DNA of 32,589 nt from Bacteroidota bacterium (GCA_028876495.1 JAGWRO010000073.1:1-32589); one strand, 5' to 3'; counted from the stretch's first letter, positions 1 through 8,109 are shown. Translations and numbers: made by a program. Notes: generated by a model not told the origin, from the sequence alone.

Positions 1-114
1 CATGGAAAAACGCGCGGAGCGATCGGGTTTTACTTGATTTTTTTGGAACATCCCGATGTTTCGGGAGTCTTTTGTATCAAGTCAAAAGAAAGGGCAATAC
101 CGTTCATAAGCTAA
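1..114. repeat. hairpin sequence, probable dispersed repeat
   Basis: Two nested inverted repeats are visible: an inner stem TCCCGA/TCGGGA (51-56 and 61-66, loop TGTT) and an outer stem ACTTGAT/ATCAAGT (32-38 and 76-82). Frame 1 is open from base 1 to a TAA at 112-114 and would encode a short hydrophobic tail, but it has no start in the window. From memory, similar sequence recurs next to genes in many Bacteroidota genomes, so I read it as repeat DNA and not as the end of a real gene. The dispersed nature is inference. Confidence 0.45.
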
Positions 115-297
115 CAATTTTATTGCCAGGTCTCACTAAATACAGCCAGGTGATAATGATTAAGAAAGTTTTTCACAATGTCGCAAAAGATAAAGCAAAA
201 AAATATCATGCAATTAAACTCTGATCCAATAAATTAATACAAATACTATCTTTTTTATTGTATATTCAGTCCTGATTTTTACCTAATTTTTTTAAAG
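115..297. other. AT-rich intergenic region upstream of the first CDS
   Basis: No gene, RNA or convincing promoter element was recognised here. No TAnnTTTG motif was found at a suitable distance from the ATG at 298, although AT-rich sequence around 240-297 could hold a weaker promoter. Confidence 0.5.
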
Positions 298-1296
298 ATG
301 AATCATTTTACTCCCGTCGGCAAGAGCCGTTTTATTCATTTCCTTTCTAAAATTGAGAACCTCTTAAACGACGCTGCTGCTGAAGACGATCCCGGAAGGT
401 TTATCTATTCAAAAGACATGCGTACCCCTCTTTTTATGCTGGAAGCATTGAGCAGGATCTACAAAAAAATACTTGCACCTAAGAAAATAAAAAAAATAAA
501 TAAAGTCTTTAAAGACATCGAAGATTTCCTCGGACAGATTGATTATTACGACGGTTTTTATAAAGAATTTGCTGACGACAAAAAGGTACCCGGATTGATT
601 ACCCAATATGCAAAAGACCAAACAGATAAAAAAATAAAAGAATTCAACAAGCACCTTAAAAAAGAGGAATGGATTGGCAGCCATAAAAAGCAGTTGGCAA
701 ATATTTATGAAAAAATTGATTCGATAGAATGGTTTGATGAAAAAAATGACACGGTAGCTGTTCTGGAAGTATATCAAAACGATATCGAAAAGATCATTAA
801 AAAATACAAGGACAGCCAAAAAGAATTTACGGATATGGAAAAAGATGTTCACGAACTAAGGCGTGAATTGAGATGGCTGAGTATTTATCCACAGGCATTA
901 TTGGGATTGATGGAATTAAAAGCGGATGGCGACCCACCCGGATTTTTAAACAAATACCTCACTCCTGAAATCATCAATGCTCCTTACAACAAAATGCCCG
1001 ATGGAAGTGGCTTGGGAAATCATATCCTGCTCAACCAAAATTATTATTTTGGCCTTAGCTGGATGATCGCCCGGTTAGGAAAATTAAAAGACAGTGGCCT
1101 TAAGGTTGAGCTATTGGAAGAAAGCATTTCGAAGGTATATAAAGCCAAAGAGAATGTATCGCAACTGGCTTATTCCATCTGTGATGAAAACCAGCCTACG
1201 ATTTTGCAAATTCTCGAAGAAGCGCAATCTATTGCAAAGACTTTCTTTGACGAAGATATTCTTGAACACATTGTGGTTTCTGTTTTCATTTCCTAA
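298..1296 (+). CDS. hypothetical protein, possibly CHAD-like helical protein
   Basis: This 332-aa protein is highly charged and lysine-rich. It has no signal peptide or membrane segment and looks mostly alpha-helical. The segment reading VHELRRELRWLS near residues 183-194 resembles the conserved His/Arg helix of CHAD domains, which are helical bundles that bind polyphosphate, and an earlier helix around residues 38-60 could be its partner. The resemblance is weak, the usual repeated His/Arg pattern is not clear, and the function stays open. The start is the ATG at 298, preceded by T/A-rich sequence with no Shine-Dalgarno, as is normal in this phylum. The gene stands alone and converges with the efflux operon, from which it is separated by the heptamer array. 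Confidence 0.75.
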   Translation: MNHFTPVGKSRFIHFLSKIENLLNDAAAEDDPGRFIYSKDMRTPLFMLEALSRIYKKILAPKKIKKINKVFKDIEDFLGQIDYYDGFYKEFADDKKVPGLITQYAKDQTDKKIKEFNKHLKKEEWIGSHKKQLANIYEKIDSIEWFDEKNDTVAVLEVYQNDIEKIIKKYKDSQKEFTDMEKDVHELRRELRWLSIYPQALLGLMELKADGDPPGFLNKYLTPEIINAPYNKMPDGSGLGNHILLNQNYYFGLSWMIARLGKLKDSGLKVELLEESISKVYKAKENVSQLAYSICDENQPTILQILEEAQSIAKTFFDEDILEHIVVSVFIS

Positions 1297-1330
1297 AACA
1301 CAAATCTGTAGAATTTCTTTGTTTACAGCA

Positions 1331-1457
1331 ATCCAGCATCCAGCATCCAGTATCCAGTATCCAGTATCCAGCATCCAAGCATCCAGTATCCAGCATCCAG
1401 CATCCAGTATCCAGTATCCAGTATCCAGCATCCAGCATCCAGCATCCAGCATCCAGT
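1331..1457. repeat. ATCCAGY heptamer tandem array, 18 units
   Basis: There are eighteen consecutive 7-bp units ATCCAGC or ATCCAGT. Unit 7 carries one extra A (ATCCAAGC), giving 127 bp. The last base of the units reads C C T T T C C T C C T T T C C C C T from left to right. The array fills almost all the space between two converging genes and ends one base before the stop codon of the RND pump. Because 7 is not a multiple of 3, long open frames run through it on both strands; I regard those as artefacts. Confidence 0.97.
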
Positions 1458-1458
1458 A

Positions 1459-4400
1459 TCAACTCACCACCTTCTCCCTCCTCCCCTTATACAACAACCT
1501 CAACATAGAAGGAAGCACGATCAGCAACAGCGGAAGGGCAATAATAAAACCACCGATCACTGCGATGGCGAGAGGTTGATGTAATTGAGCACCCGCGCCG
1601 ATGCCCAAAGCCAAAGGCATAAGTGCGATAATGGCACCGAGTGCTGTCATTAATTTCGGGCGAAGCCTGGTGGAAATGGCATACACTACAGACTCGTCCA
1701 CACTTTTATCAGCCAGCGTTTCCTTAAACTGCAAAAAAGTAAAGATCGAATTTTCACCAATAATTCCGACGATCATGATAAGCCCGGTATAACTGCCCAC
1801 ATTGAGTGGAGTGCCGGTAATAAAAAGGCCAAGATAACTTCCCGCAATTCCTAAAACCGCAATAATTAAAATGGTAATGGCCGGCTTTATATCCCTGAAT
1901 AAAAACAGGATTACCCCAAACACAAGAATGCTTGAAGAAATCAGGATCATCAACAATTCAGAAAAAGATTTTTGCTGCTGGGCATAATCGCCACCGTATT
2001 CAATACTATATCCCTGCGGAAGATGGATATTTTTATTCATCTGGCTCTTTATATCTTTTATGGTACTGCCAAGATCCCTGTTTTCAAGGCGTGCAGAAAC
2101 GATTCCTATCGTTTGAAGATTTTCCCTGTTAATTTCAGCAGCGCCACTTTTAATGTCAATTTTAGCAAGAGAACTTACTGGTTGCAGGCTTCCGTCGGGT
2201 AAAAATATTTTAAGGTTTTTTAATTCTTCCAAAGTCCTGTTCCTGCTTCCGGGATAAATAAGCCTGATGGGATATACCATGTCCTTTTCAAAAATATTTC
2301 CGGCCACATTGCCTTCCAAAGCCGTTTGCACCTGGAACTGCAGGTTGGCAGGCGTAATACCGTATTGTGCTATTTTCTTAAAATCAGGGGTTACGGTTAA
2401 AGAAGGACCAGCTATTACAATTCCGTCAAACACATCGGCAGTACCTTTTACCTTTTCTACTATCGAACTTACCTGCCTCGAAAGTTCATGCAGTTTTTGT
2501 GCGTCATCCCCGAAAATCTTTATTTCAATGGGCTGTACAGAAGTCATTAAATCCCCCAGCATATCTCCTATTACCTGCCCGAAATCAACACGCAATTCCG
2601 GTTGGGAAGATTCGATCCTTTTGCGAATCTCTTCGATAACCTGGTCAGTACTTTTAGTACGGTTCTTCTTTAATTCGATTAAATAATCCCCCGTGTTTGG
2701 TTCTGTAATAAAAAATCCCATTTGTGTACCCGTTCGGCGTGAATAAGCAGCCACTTCAGGGGTTGAGGTAACTATTTTATCAACTGCCTGTAATTCACGG
2801 TTGGTTTCTTCGAGGGAAGTTCCGGGAATAGAACTGTAATCAAGTACAATACTTCCTTCATCCATCCTGGGAAGAAAACCGGTTTGCAGGCGTGGTAATA
2901 TTAAAATGATGGCAACTATTAAACCGGCTACAAAAATGAAACTGATCCATGGGCGCAGTATAAACCATTTTACCCATCCCTGGCGGGTTACTTTTTGTGG
3001 TTTCTCTACTTTCGCTTCTTTTTTTTCTTTCTTCGACTTTTTCTTTCCTGCAAAAAGAAGATAGATTACAGGCAAACAGATCCATGTAACAAAGAAAGAA
3101 CATACCAGGGCTATGATCATGGTATTGGTAAGCACATTGAAATACGCTCCTGCCACACCGCTCATTAAAATAAAAGGAAGAAAAATAACGATCGTACTTA
3201 TAGAAGACCCCACCATCGCGGGAAACAGGTAACGAATACCATCCTGCACTGTATGCTTATATTCTTCGTCCGGATGTTCCTCGTGCGAACGATGAATTTG
3301 TTCCATCACCACTATCGCATCATCAATGATTAAACCAATCGACGCAGCAATAGCGCCAAGGGTCATGATATTTAAGGAATAACCTACCGCATATAATACA
3401 ATCAGGGTGAGCCCAAGCGTTACCGGAATCGTGATCAGGATCGTGGCGCTGGCTTTAAAAGAACGAAGAAATATAATCGCAACAATGATAGCCAGTAACA
3501 GCCCGATCCAAAGGCTGTCTGTTACACTCCTTACAACCGTTTTTACAAAATCTGCCTGTATATAATAAGGCTTTAAAGTAACCCCTTTGGGAAGGATATT
3601 CTTCAATTGCGCTACCTTATCTTTCATCTGTGAAGAAACATCCACCAGGTTACTGTTAGGCTGTTTTACCACCGCTATCAAAACCCCTTCTTTTCCATTG
3701 GCATTTATTTTAACATACTGAACACCTTCCTCTATTTTTATATCTGAAATATCTTTAAGCAAAACTACCCGCCTGCCGTTACTGCCTATCACCATATTCT
3801 GTAAATCCTTCAAAGATTCAATTGAGGCATCCGTTAAGGTGAGATAGAGGTACCGGTAATCAGATAAATAGCCATTTGAATTAATAAAATTAGTTTTGCC
3901 AAGTGCCGCGTTTACAGAATCAGGAGTAATACCCAGCGTACTCATTTTTTGCATATTCAGCTTCACCCAAAATTCTTCATTTTTGCCGCCCATTATGGCA
4001 ATGTCTGACACGCCGGGCACCTGGCTTAAAAAAGGTTTGATGGTATACACTGCCAGTTTCTTCATTTCAATAGGAGAAAGGGTATTGCTCTCCAACGAAT
4101 AACCCATCACCGGTAAAATAGACGGGTTCATTTTCTCAACGGTAATGTTTACATTGGGCGGAAGCGTGTTTCTTATTTCGGAGATCCTTGATTCCAATCT
4201 CTGTTTGCTAAGGTCTACATCGGCTTTCCAATCTAAATAAGCAGAAATTTCACAACTCCCTCTGCTGGTGGTGCTGCGGATATCTACCAAATCGGGTATC
4301 TTTTTTATGGCCAGTTCCAATGGGCGGGTAACGGTTACCATCATCCTGTCAACCGGCTGCAGACCTGCATCAGCAATAATTTTTATTTTTGGAAACGTAA

Positions 4401-4566
4401 TTTCAGGAAATAACGCAGTCTGCAATTTGGAATAGGCAAAAAATCCGCCCAAAATCAAAACGGATATAACCACCGTAAGCGGGCTTTTATATTTGGTAAA
4501 ATATCCTTCCTTCCTCTTTGAGGATATTTGGGAAGGCTCTTCTAAAGGGTCATTTTCATTACTCAT
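1459..4566 (-). CDS. efflux RND transporter permease (HAE1-like inner-membrane pump)
   Basis: At 1035 aa this is full length for the AcrB/CzcA superfamily. A cytoplasmic N-terminus precedes TM1 (about residues 30-48) and a large periplasmic loop that begins with the family signature FPEITFPKIKI. TM4 has IGLIIDDAIVVMEQ (about 410-420), the paired aspartates of the proton relay in drug-type (HAE1) pumps; metal exporters of this family usually carry a different TM4 motif. A second periplasmic loop and a C-terminal six-helix bundle follow. TM10 is unusual, reading GIIGENSIF where many homologues have Asn-Asn. It is the last gene of a leftward operon, 44 bp after the adaptor. Proton-driven export of a hydrophobic or toxic compound is family knowledge; the substrate is unknown. 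Confidence 0.93.
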   Translation of the reverse strand: MSNENDPLEEPSQISSKRKEGYFTKYKSPLTVVISVLILGGFFAYSKLQTALFPEITFPKIKIIADAGLQPVDRMMVTVTRPLELAIKKIPDLVDIRSTTSRGSCEISAYLDWKADVDLSKQRLESRISEIRNTLPPNVNITVEKMNPSILPVMGYSLESNTLSPIEMKKLAVYTIKPFLSQVPGVSDIAIMGGKNEEFWVKLNMQKMSTLGITPDSVNAALGKTNFINSNGYLSDYRYLYLTLTDASIESLKDLQNMVIGSNGRRVVLLKDISDIKIEEGVQYVKINANGKEGVLIAVVKQPNSNLVDVSSQMKDKVAQLKNILPKGVTLKPYYIQADFVKTVVRSVTDSLWIGLLLAIIVAIIFLRSFKASATILITIPVTLGLTLIVLYAVGYSLNIMTLGAIAASIGLIIDDAIVVMEQIHRSHEEHPDEEYKHTVQDGIRYLFPAMVGSSISTIVIFLPFILMSGVAGAYFNVLTNTMIIALVCSFFVTWICLPVIYLLFAGKKKSKKEKKEAKVEKPQKVTRQGWVKWFILRPWISFIFVAGLIVAIILILPRLQTGFLPRMDEGSIVLDYSSIPGTSLEETNRELQAVDKIVTSTPEVAAYSRRTGTQMGFFITEPNTGDYLIELKKNRTKSTDQVIEEIRKRIESSQPELRVDFGQVIGDMLGDLMTSVQPIEIKIFGDDAQKLHELSRQVSSIVEKVKGTADVFDGIVIAGPSLTVTPDFKKIAQYGITPANLQFQVQTALEGNVAGNIFEKDMVYPIRLIYPGSRNRTLEELKNLKIFLPDGSLQPVSSLAKIDIKSGAAEINRENLQTIGIVSARLENRDLGSTIKDIKSQMNKNIHLPQGYSIEYGGDYAQQQKSFSELLMILISSSILVFGVILFLFRDIKPAITILIIAVLGIAGSYLGLFITGTPLNVGSYTGLIMIVGIIGENSIFTFLQFKETLADKSVDESVVYAISTRLRPKLMTALGAIIALMPLALGIGAGAQLHQPLAIAVIGGFIIALPLLLIVLPSMLRLLYKGRREKVVS

Positions 4567-4610
4567 TCAATAATCAGTTTATTTTAGAAAAATCTAAACC
4601 TGCCTCTTTC

Positions 4611-5669
4611 TCATTGGAGGATCTTTGAAGAATCAGAAACAGCTACATTGGAACCTGGAGATACAATTACCGCGGCGGTATCAGATAAGCCATAATTTCC
4701 GCCAGATAATATTTTAGTATCATTTGAAAATTGAGGGGAAAGTATTTGTATCGTATCTCCTTTTTCAATGCCTTTTTTTACAGGCACTTTTACCGCAGTA
4801 CTATCATTTATCAGTTTCATCACCCAATACATAGTTTGCGTTTGGTCTGATAAAACAGATTGCCCGGGTAATGTCTGGGCATCCTTAACTGAAGTCTTGA
4901 GAATCTTCACCTTTGCGATCAGGTTCTGTGGAATAGTATGGGGTGCGTTTACCCTTATTGAATACGACTGGGTTTGCGAAACCGAATCAACCACAGGCAT
5001 TGAAGAAGTAATCGTCCCTTCCAACACTTCATTATCAGGTAATATCAGTTGTACCGTTTTACCCACAGTAACATAGGGGTTGTCTTCATAAGGCACATTC
5101 ATCACAAACATGAAACTTTTCGAATCACTGATCACTGCCAGTTGTTCGCCATCCTGTACGTAATCCCCCTGCTGATGATTTACCTGCATCACATATCCTG
5201 ATGCATCCGACCGTATTGTATTTACCCCCGAAAATTTGAAACTTGAATCCAATTGGTTTACCACGTTTCCAATAGCACTTGCTTCCTTTGTTTTTAAAAC
5301 AAAAAGCGGTTGGCCCCTTTTCACATAATCCCCGTATTTAATATTTGATTTTTGAATGTAGCCGTTTAGATTGGATTTGATATAATTCTGTTGCATGAAA
5401 GTGGAAGTGGCATTTAGTTCAATATATTCATCCAAAGGCAGGTGAGATACGTTAGTAACGGTAACGGGCGTACGCACTTCAGAAGTATCATCTGCATCGG
5501 CGGTGGGTGCAGAATTACAACTGTAAACCAGTAAACCAACAAATAACACAAAAAACAATTTTAATCCCATGGTTGGTATCCTCACCAACCATTTAGCCAA
5601 CACCGTGGTTGGTGTCTTCACCAACCATTTAGCAAAACGCTTCATCCTTTTATTAAAATATTTTATCAT
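4611..5669 (-). CDS. RND efflux periplasmic adaptor lipoprotein (HlyD/AcrA-type)
   Basis: This 352-aa membrane fusion protein links the RND pump to the outer-membrane channel. A hydrophobic segment (about 35-50) ends in the lipobox LVYSC, so Cys51 is probably lipidated. Two half-lipoyl motifs are visible, at about 96-127 (NGYIQKSNIKYGDYVKRGQP) and 152-182 (SGYVMQVNHQQGDYVQDGEQ). Only about 24 residues lie between them, so the usual long alpha-helical hairpin is missing. A beta-barrel region follows. The start is uncertain. The ATG at 5669 is 10 bp from the tolC-like stop, but residues 13-36 are encoded by palindromic repeat DNA. The internal ATG at 5570 would give 319 aa beginning MGLKLFF, a textbook lipoprotein signal peptide. 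Confidence 0.9.
   Translation of the reverse strand: MIKYFNKRMKRFAKWLVKTPTTVLAKWLVRIPTMGLKLFFVLFVGLLVYSCNSAPTADADDTSEVRTPVTVTNVSHLPLDEYIELNATSTFMQQNYIKSNLNGYIQKSNIKYGDYVKRGQPLFVLKTKEASAIGNVVNQLDSSFKFSGVNTIRSDASGYVMQVNHQQGDYVQDGEQLAVISDSKSFMFVMNVPYEDNPYVTVGKTVQLILPDNEVLEGTITSSMPVVDSVSQTQSYSIRVNAPHTIPQNLIAKVKILKTSVKDAQTLPGQSVLSDQTQTMYWVMKLINDSTAVKVPVKKGIEKGDTIQILSPQFSNDTKILSGGNYGLSDTAAVIVSPGSNVAVSDSSKILQ
5569..5633. repeat. paired GGTTGGT palindromes inside the adaptor 5' codons
   Basis: Palindrome 1 is ATGGTTGGT/ACCAACCAT at 5569-5577 and 5584-5592 (6-nt loop). Palindrome 2 is GGTTGGTG/CACCAACC at 5607-5614 and 5619-5626 (4-nt loop). The 16-mer TCACCAACCATTTAGC occurs at 5582-5597 and again at 5618-5633, exactly 36 bp apart, so the unit is duplicated in frame as 12 codons (AKWLVKTPTTVL, then AKWLVRIPTMGL). 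It looks like a REP-type palindromic repeat that landed at the 5' end of the gene. Confidence 0.85.
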
Positions 5670-5679
5670 TGAGCTTCAT

Positions 5680-6924
5680 TTACAATTTCATGTTCCAGTA
5701 ATTAATTTGTTGGATAACCTGGTAGCGCGCAATTTGATTCTGTACCACAAGGTTTTTTGCCGTGATATAGTTATTCAATGCCAATATGTAGTCCGTAATA
5801 CGGACATCTCCGGTTTCCAATAATTTTCCATCCACCTTTATCAGGGTTTCCAGGTATCCTATTTGTTTATCGATATTATATCTCAGGTTCCCGATATCAT
5901 TAAGTTGTTGATGCAATTGTTGTAACTGCTGGTGATATTGATGATCAAAAAAATCCTGTTGTTTCTGTAAGGTCCTTTGCTGAATATCTAATTTTGAAAA
6001 TTGTAATTGCTTTTGATGCCCATCATAGATTGGAATGGTAAGATTGATACCAAAATTATAACCAAAGTTTTTATATGGGTTTAAGATGAAAGTAGATTGG
6101 TAACCGGCGTCTGCAAAAAGATTCACTTTGGGCCGGTATTGCACCCTGGTAATGGATCGCTCATTCTCAATACGCAGACTATCGATTTTATATTTTAAAA
6201 AATAGGCTGATTCAGTAGGTTGGTAATTTTGAATCACATACAGCTTAGGCTCAGAAAGAGTTTCAACGGTAGTATCTATTATTCCCGCAAGATAATTAAG
6301 CGAAGCATAATCATTTTTATATTGAACGAACAACTCGTTTCTTGCTAATTGCTGTTGCTGAAGGGTAACTAAAAAGGTTAAATAATCTGCCTGTTTATAA
6401 ACATTTTTTTGAGTAAGCTGCTTCAATAATTCTTCTTCCCTGGTTAAAAGCTGAATCAATTCGTCATTAAAATCAATCTGAAGCTGGTCGCCATAAGTAG
6501 TAATGTATTGATTGATAATTGCCTTTTTAATATCCTGTTTAGAGATAGCCGATGAATTGAATAATGAATCATTTTGTAATTGAAGGCTGTTGAACCGAAG
6601 GCTCAGATTCTTATTATTATAAATTTGTTTATTTACTGCTACCAATGCAGAAAGTTGCTGGCCGTTAGTGATTGCCATGTCATACCCCCAGCCATTTATA
6701 ATCGGGGCATAATAAGCGTTGCCGTTGCCGGCAACCTGCCATTTATTTCCTGCAACAATCAACTGGCTGTCGAGTTTGTTTTGTAAAATAAGATTTTGAA
6801 GTTCCGGAATTTTCGGATTATTCTGAAGAGATTTTTCGATAAAATAATTGAGATCTTTACTTTGTCCAAAAGATAAAAACGGTGCAAGAAATAAGGCAAA
6901 GGGTATTAGTACATTTCTAAACAT
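5680..6924 (-). CDS. TolC-family outer membrane efflux protein
   Basis: This 414-aa protein has a clear signal peptide ending around SFG-Q (residue 21). The body is long amphipathic helices rich in Gln, Asn and Leu, in two similar halves, typical of the outer-membrane efflux (OEP) fold that forms a trimeric barrel and periplasmic tunnel. Examples are the helix starting DLNYFIEKSLQNNPKIPELQ and the C-terminal helix with TGDVRITDYILALNNYITAK, a recognisable OEP ending. It is the first gene of the leftward tripartite efflux operon, with the adaptor 10 bp downstream and the pump after that. The ATG at 6924 lies 30 bp from a GC-rich inverted-repeat element. The length is normal for the family. Confidence 0.9.
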   Translation of the reverse strand: MFRNVLIPFALFLAPFLSFGQSKDLNYFIEKSLQNNPKIPELQNLILQNKLDSQLIVAGNKWQVAGNGNAYYAPIINGWGYDMAITNGQQLSALVAVNKQIYNNKNLSLRFNSLQLQNDSLFNSSAISKQDIKKAIINQYITTYGDQLQIDFNDELIQLLTREEELLKQLTQKNVYKQADYLTFLVTLQQQQLARNELFVQYKNDYASLNYLAGIIDTTVETLSEPKLYVIQNYQPTESAYFLKYKIDSLRIENERSITRVQYRPKVNLFADAGYQSTFILNPYKNFGYNFGINLTIPIYDGHQKQLQFSKLDIQQRTLQKQQDFFDHQYHQQLQQLHQQLNDIGNLRYNIDKQIGYLETLIKVDGKLLETGDVRITDYILALNNYITAKNLVVQNQIARYQVIQQINYWNMKL

Positions 6925-6953
6925 ATCTTGAGTATAATATTAGCCAGTCATTC

Positions 6954-7046
6954 AAATTGTCGCCGGTTGGTGGCAACACCTACCGGGGCAGCCCGCCGTG
7001 GGCGGCGTCCCCAACACCCACAGGCAGCATGGCAACGCGACAATTT
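6954..7046. repeat. 93-bp GC-rich palindromic element with 10-bp inverted ends
   Basis: Perfect terminal inverted repeats AAATTGTCGC (6954-6963) and GCGACAATTT (7037-7046) enclose GC-rich DNA that stands out from the AT-rich surroundings. Inside are GGTTGGTG/CACCTACC (near palindrome, 6965-6984) and CCGCC-GTG-GGCGG (6993-7005), with GGGG/CCCC flanking the latter. It sits between the PepSY-like gene and the TolC-like gene. It could be a small non-autonomous mobile or REP-like element, a transcription terminator, or both. Confidence 0.7.
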
Positions 7047-7065
7047 TAAATGCACTACAATTCGG

Positions 7066-7512
7066 TTATTCTGATTTTACAAAATTGCCATTGGCATCAA
7101 AGATTTTATCTTTGCCATTGATCTCTACTTCATAAGATGTTTTTCCCTGTGCATCCAACACTTTTCCAACATCTCCAAATTTAGCGTGTTTATAATTTTG
7201 TTTTATATAATTGCCCGCAGATTTTGGAAGTTGACTTACAGGAATTTCTTTTACAATTTCTACGAATGTACCTGAAGGAGTGTATGTGACTGAATTCGCT
7301 TCCCCGTCTTTACCTCCCCAGTTGGCTTCATAATTACCTTTTTCAGTTTCCCAGGTAATGTGATATTTATTTGATTCGGGATACTTTTTCATATTGGCTT
7401 TTTTTACAACTGCAGGAACGCTAATAGGTGCATTGCCCCCTTCATTTTCCTGTGCGAACGTTATGCTGATTACTGCAAATAATATCGCGGTTAAACCTAC
7501 AATCTTTTTCAT
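7066..7512 (-). CDS. PepSY-like periplasmic protein
   Basis: The 148-aa product has a signal peptide (MKKIVGLTAILFAVISITFA, cleaved before QEN). It is followed by a repeated pattern seen in the PepSY-like family (PF11396, once called putative beta-lactamase-inhibitor-like): two stretches of the form xxYxVEI/YHITWE around aromatic and glycine residues, with FDANGNFVKSE at the end. Such proteins are small secreted proteins common in Bacteroidota with no established biochemical role. It is encoded on the same strand as the efflux operon, with a 141-bp gap containing the inverted-repeat element, so co-transcription is possible but not shown. A -7-like TAAGTTTG lies 40 bp upstream of the start. 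Confidence 0.82.
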   Translation of the reverse strand: MKKIVGLTAILFAVISITFAQENEGGNAPISVPAVVKKANMKKYPESNKYHITWETEKGNYEANWGGKDGEANSVTYTPSGTFVEIVKEIPVSQLPKSAGNYIKQNYKHAKFGDVGKVLDAQGKTSYEVEINGKDKIFDANGNFVKSE

Positions 7513-7551
7513 AATTTTTAAATGTTTAATGTTTCTGATTTATTTATTTGG

Positions 7552-7559
7552 CAAACTTA
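7552..7559 (-). promoter_or_regulatory. candidate -7 element TAAGTTTG for the PepSY-like gene
   Basis: CAAACTTA on the plus strand reads TAAGTTTG on the minus strand, matching the Bacteroidota -7 consensus TAnnTTTG, and gives a leader of about 35 nt. No TTTG -33 box is seen at the usual spacing, so this is a candidate only. Confidence 0.35.
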
Positions 7560-7690
7560 TAAACCGAATTTGAGGGAATTTTGAAGATGGGATAGAAGAA
7601 CCAGTGAACCAACCAATATTTCGATTTTTTAATTTAGGAATATTTTTTGTACTGTATTTTCCACTTCGGAATTTTGCCAATTTTGATCTT

Positions 7691-7698
7691 TACCTTTG
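7691..7698 (+). promoter_or_regulatory. candidate -7 element TACCTTTG for panD
   Basis: TACCTTTG matches TAnnTTTG and would place a transcript start near 7705, about 24 nt before the panD ATG at 7729. TTTG at 7673-7676 is nearer than the usual -33 spacing. The element overlaps the alternative TTG start at 7696, which argues against using that start. Confidence 0.45.
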
Positions 7699-7728
7699 TC
7701 GTGGCATTTCTATCATAAAACAAAAAAC

Positions 7729-8097
7729 ATGTTGCTTCAATTATTAAGAGTAAAAATTCAACAACTTATCGTAACCGAAAGTTCGGAAAGTTATCCCGGA
7801 AGTATTGCCCTTCCTGATGATCTGCTGGAAGCTTCGGGTTTAAAATTATTTGAACAGGTTCATATAAATAATCTTACCAACGGAAACAGGATTGTTACTT
7901 ATGTGGTAAGAAGCAACAAGCCCGGTTATGTATCTCTGAATGGCGCAGCATCTAAATTGTTTAATAAGGGCGACAAGATCCACGTGCTTGCTTTTGGTTA
8001 TTTTAATGACCAGGAAGAGGCTCCGGATTTTGAGCCTACCATTGTGTATGCTGATAAAGAGAACAAACTGATCGAAGCAAAAAATTATACTTTTTAG
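7729..8097 (+). CDS. panD: aspartate 1-decarboxylase (pyruvoyl-dependent)
   Basis: PanD converts L-aspartate to beta-alanine for pantothenate and coenzyme A. From the ATG at 7729 (122 aa) the numbering matches E. coli PanD. Lys9 is present, and Gly24-Ser25 lies in YPGSIALP, the self-cleavage site that yields the pyruvoyl group. Arg54, Thr57 and Tyr58 are in NRIVTYVV, and the Asn of SLNGAAS is present, one position earlier than in E. coli. The longer frame from a TTG at 7696 would add 11 residues, shift these positions and overlap the likely -7 box, so I reject it. The C-terminal third is more diverged than usual. The next gene follows after 12 bp, suggesting one transcript. Confidence 0.88.
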   Translation: MLLQLLRVKIQQLIVTESSESYPGSIALPDDLLEASGLKLFEQVHINNLTNGNRIVTYVVRSNKPGYVSLNGAASKLFNKGDKIHVLAFGYFNDQEEAPDFEPTIVYADKENKLIEAKNYTF

Positions 8098-8109
8098 AAC
8101 CAATTTGAA

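Noticed and set aside
409-852. Minus-strand 147-aa ORF
   Set aside because: It lies wholly inside the 332-aa CDS on the plus strand and its phenylalanine- and isoleucine-rich translation is what antisense of a lysine-rich gene gives.
1331-1457. CRISPR array
   Set aside because: The units are 7 bp and contiguous, with no spacers, and no cas genes are present.
1094-1579. ORFs on both strands through the heptamer array (161 and 113 aa)
   Set aside because: Their translations are low-complexity products of the 7-bp repeat, and they overlap the real CDSs at both sides.
7696-7728. TTG start for panD
   Set aside because: It overlaps the TACCTTTG motif and breaks the standard PanD numbering (Lys9, Gly24-Ser25), which the ATG at 7729 restores.
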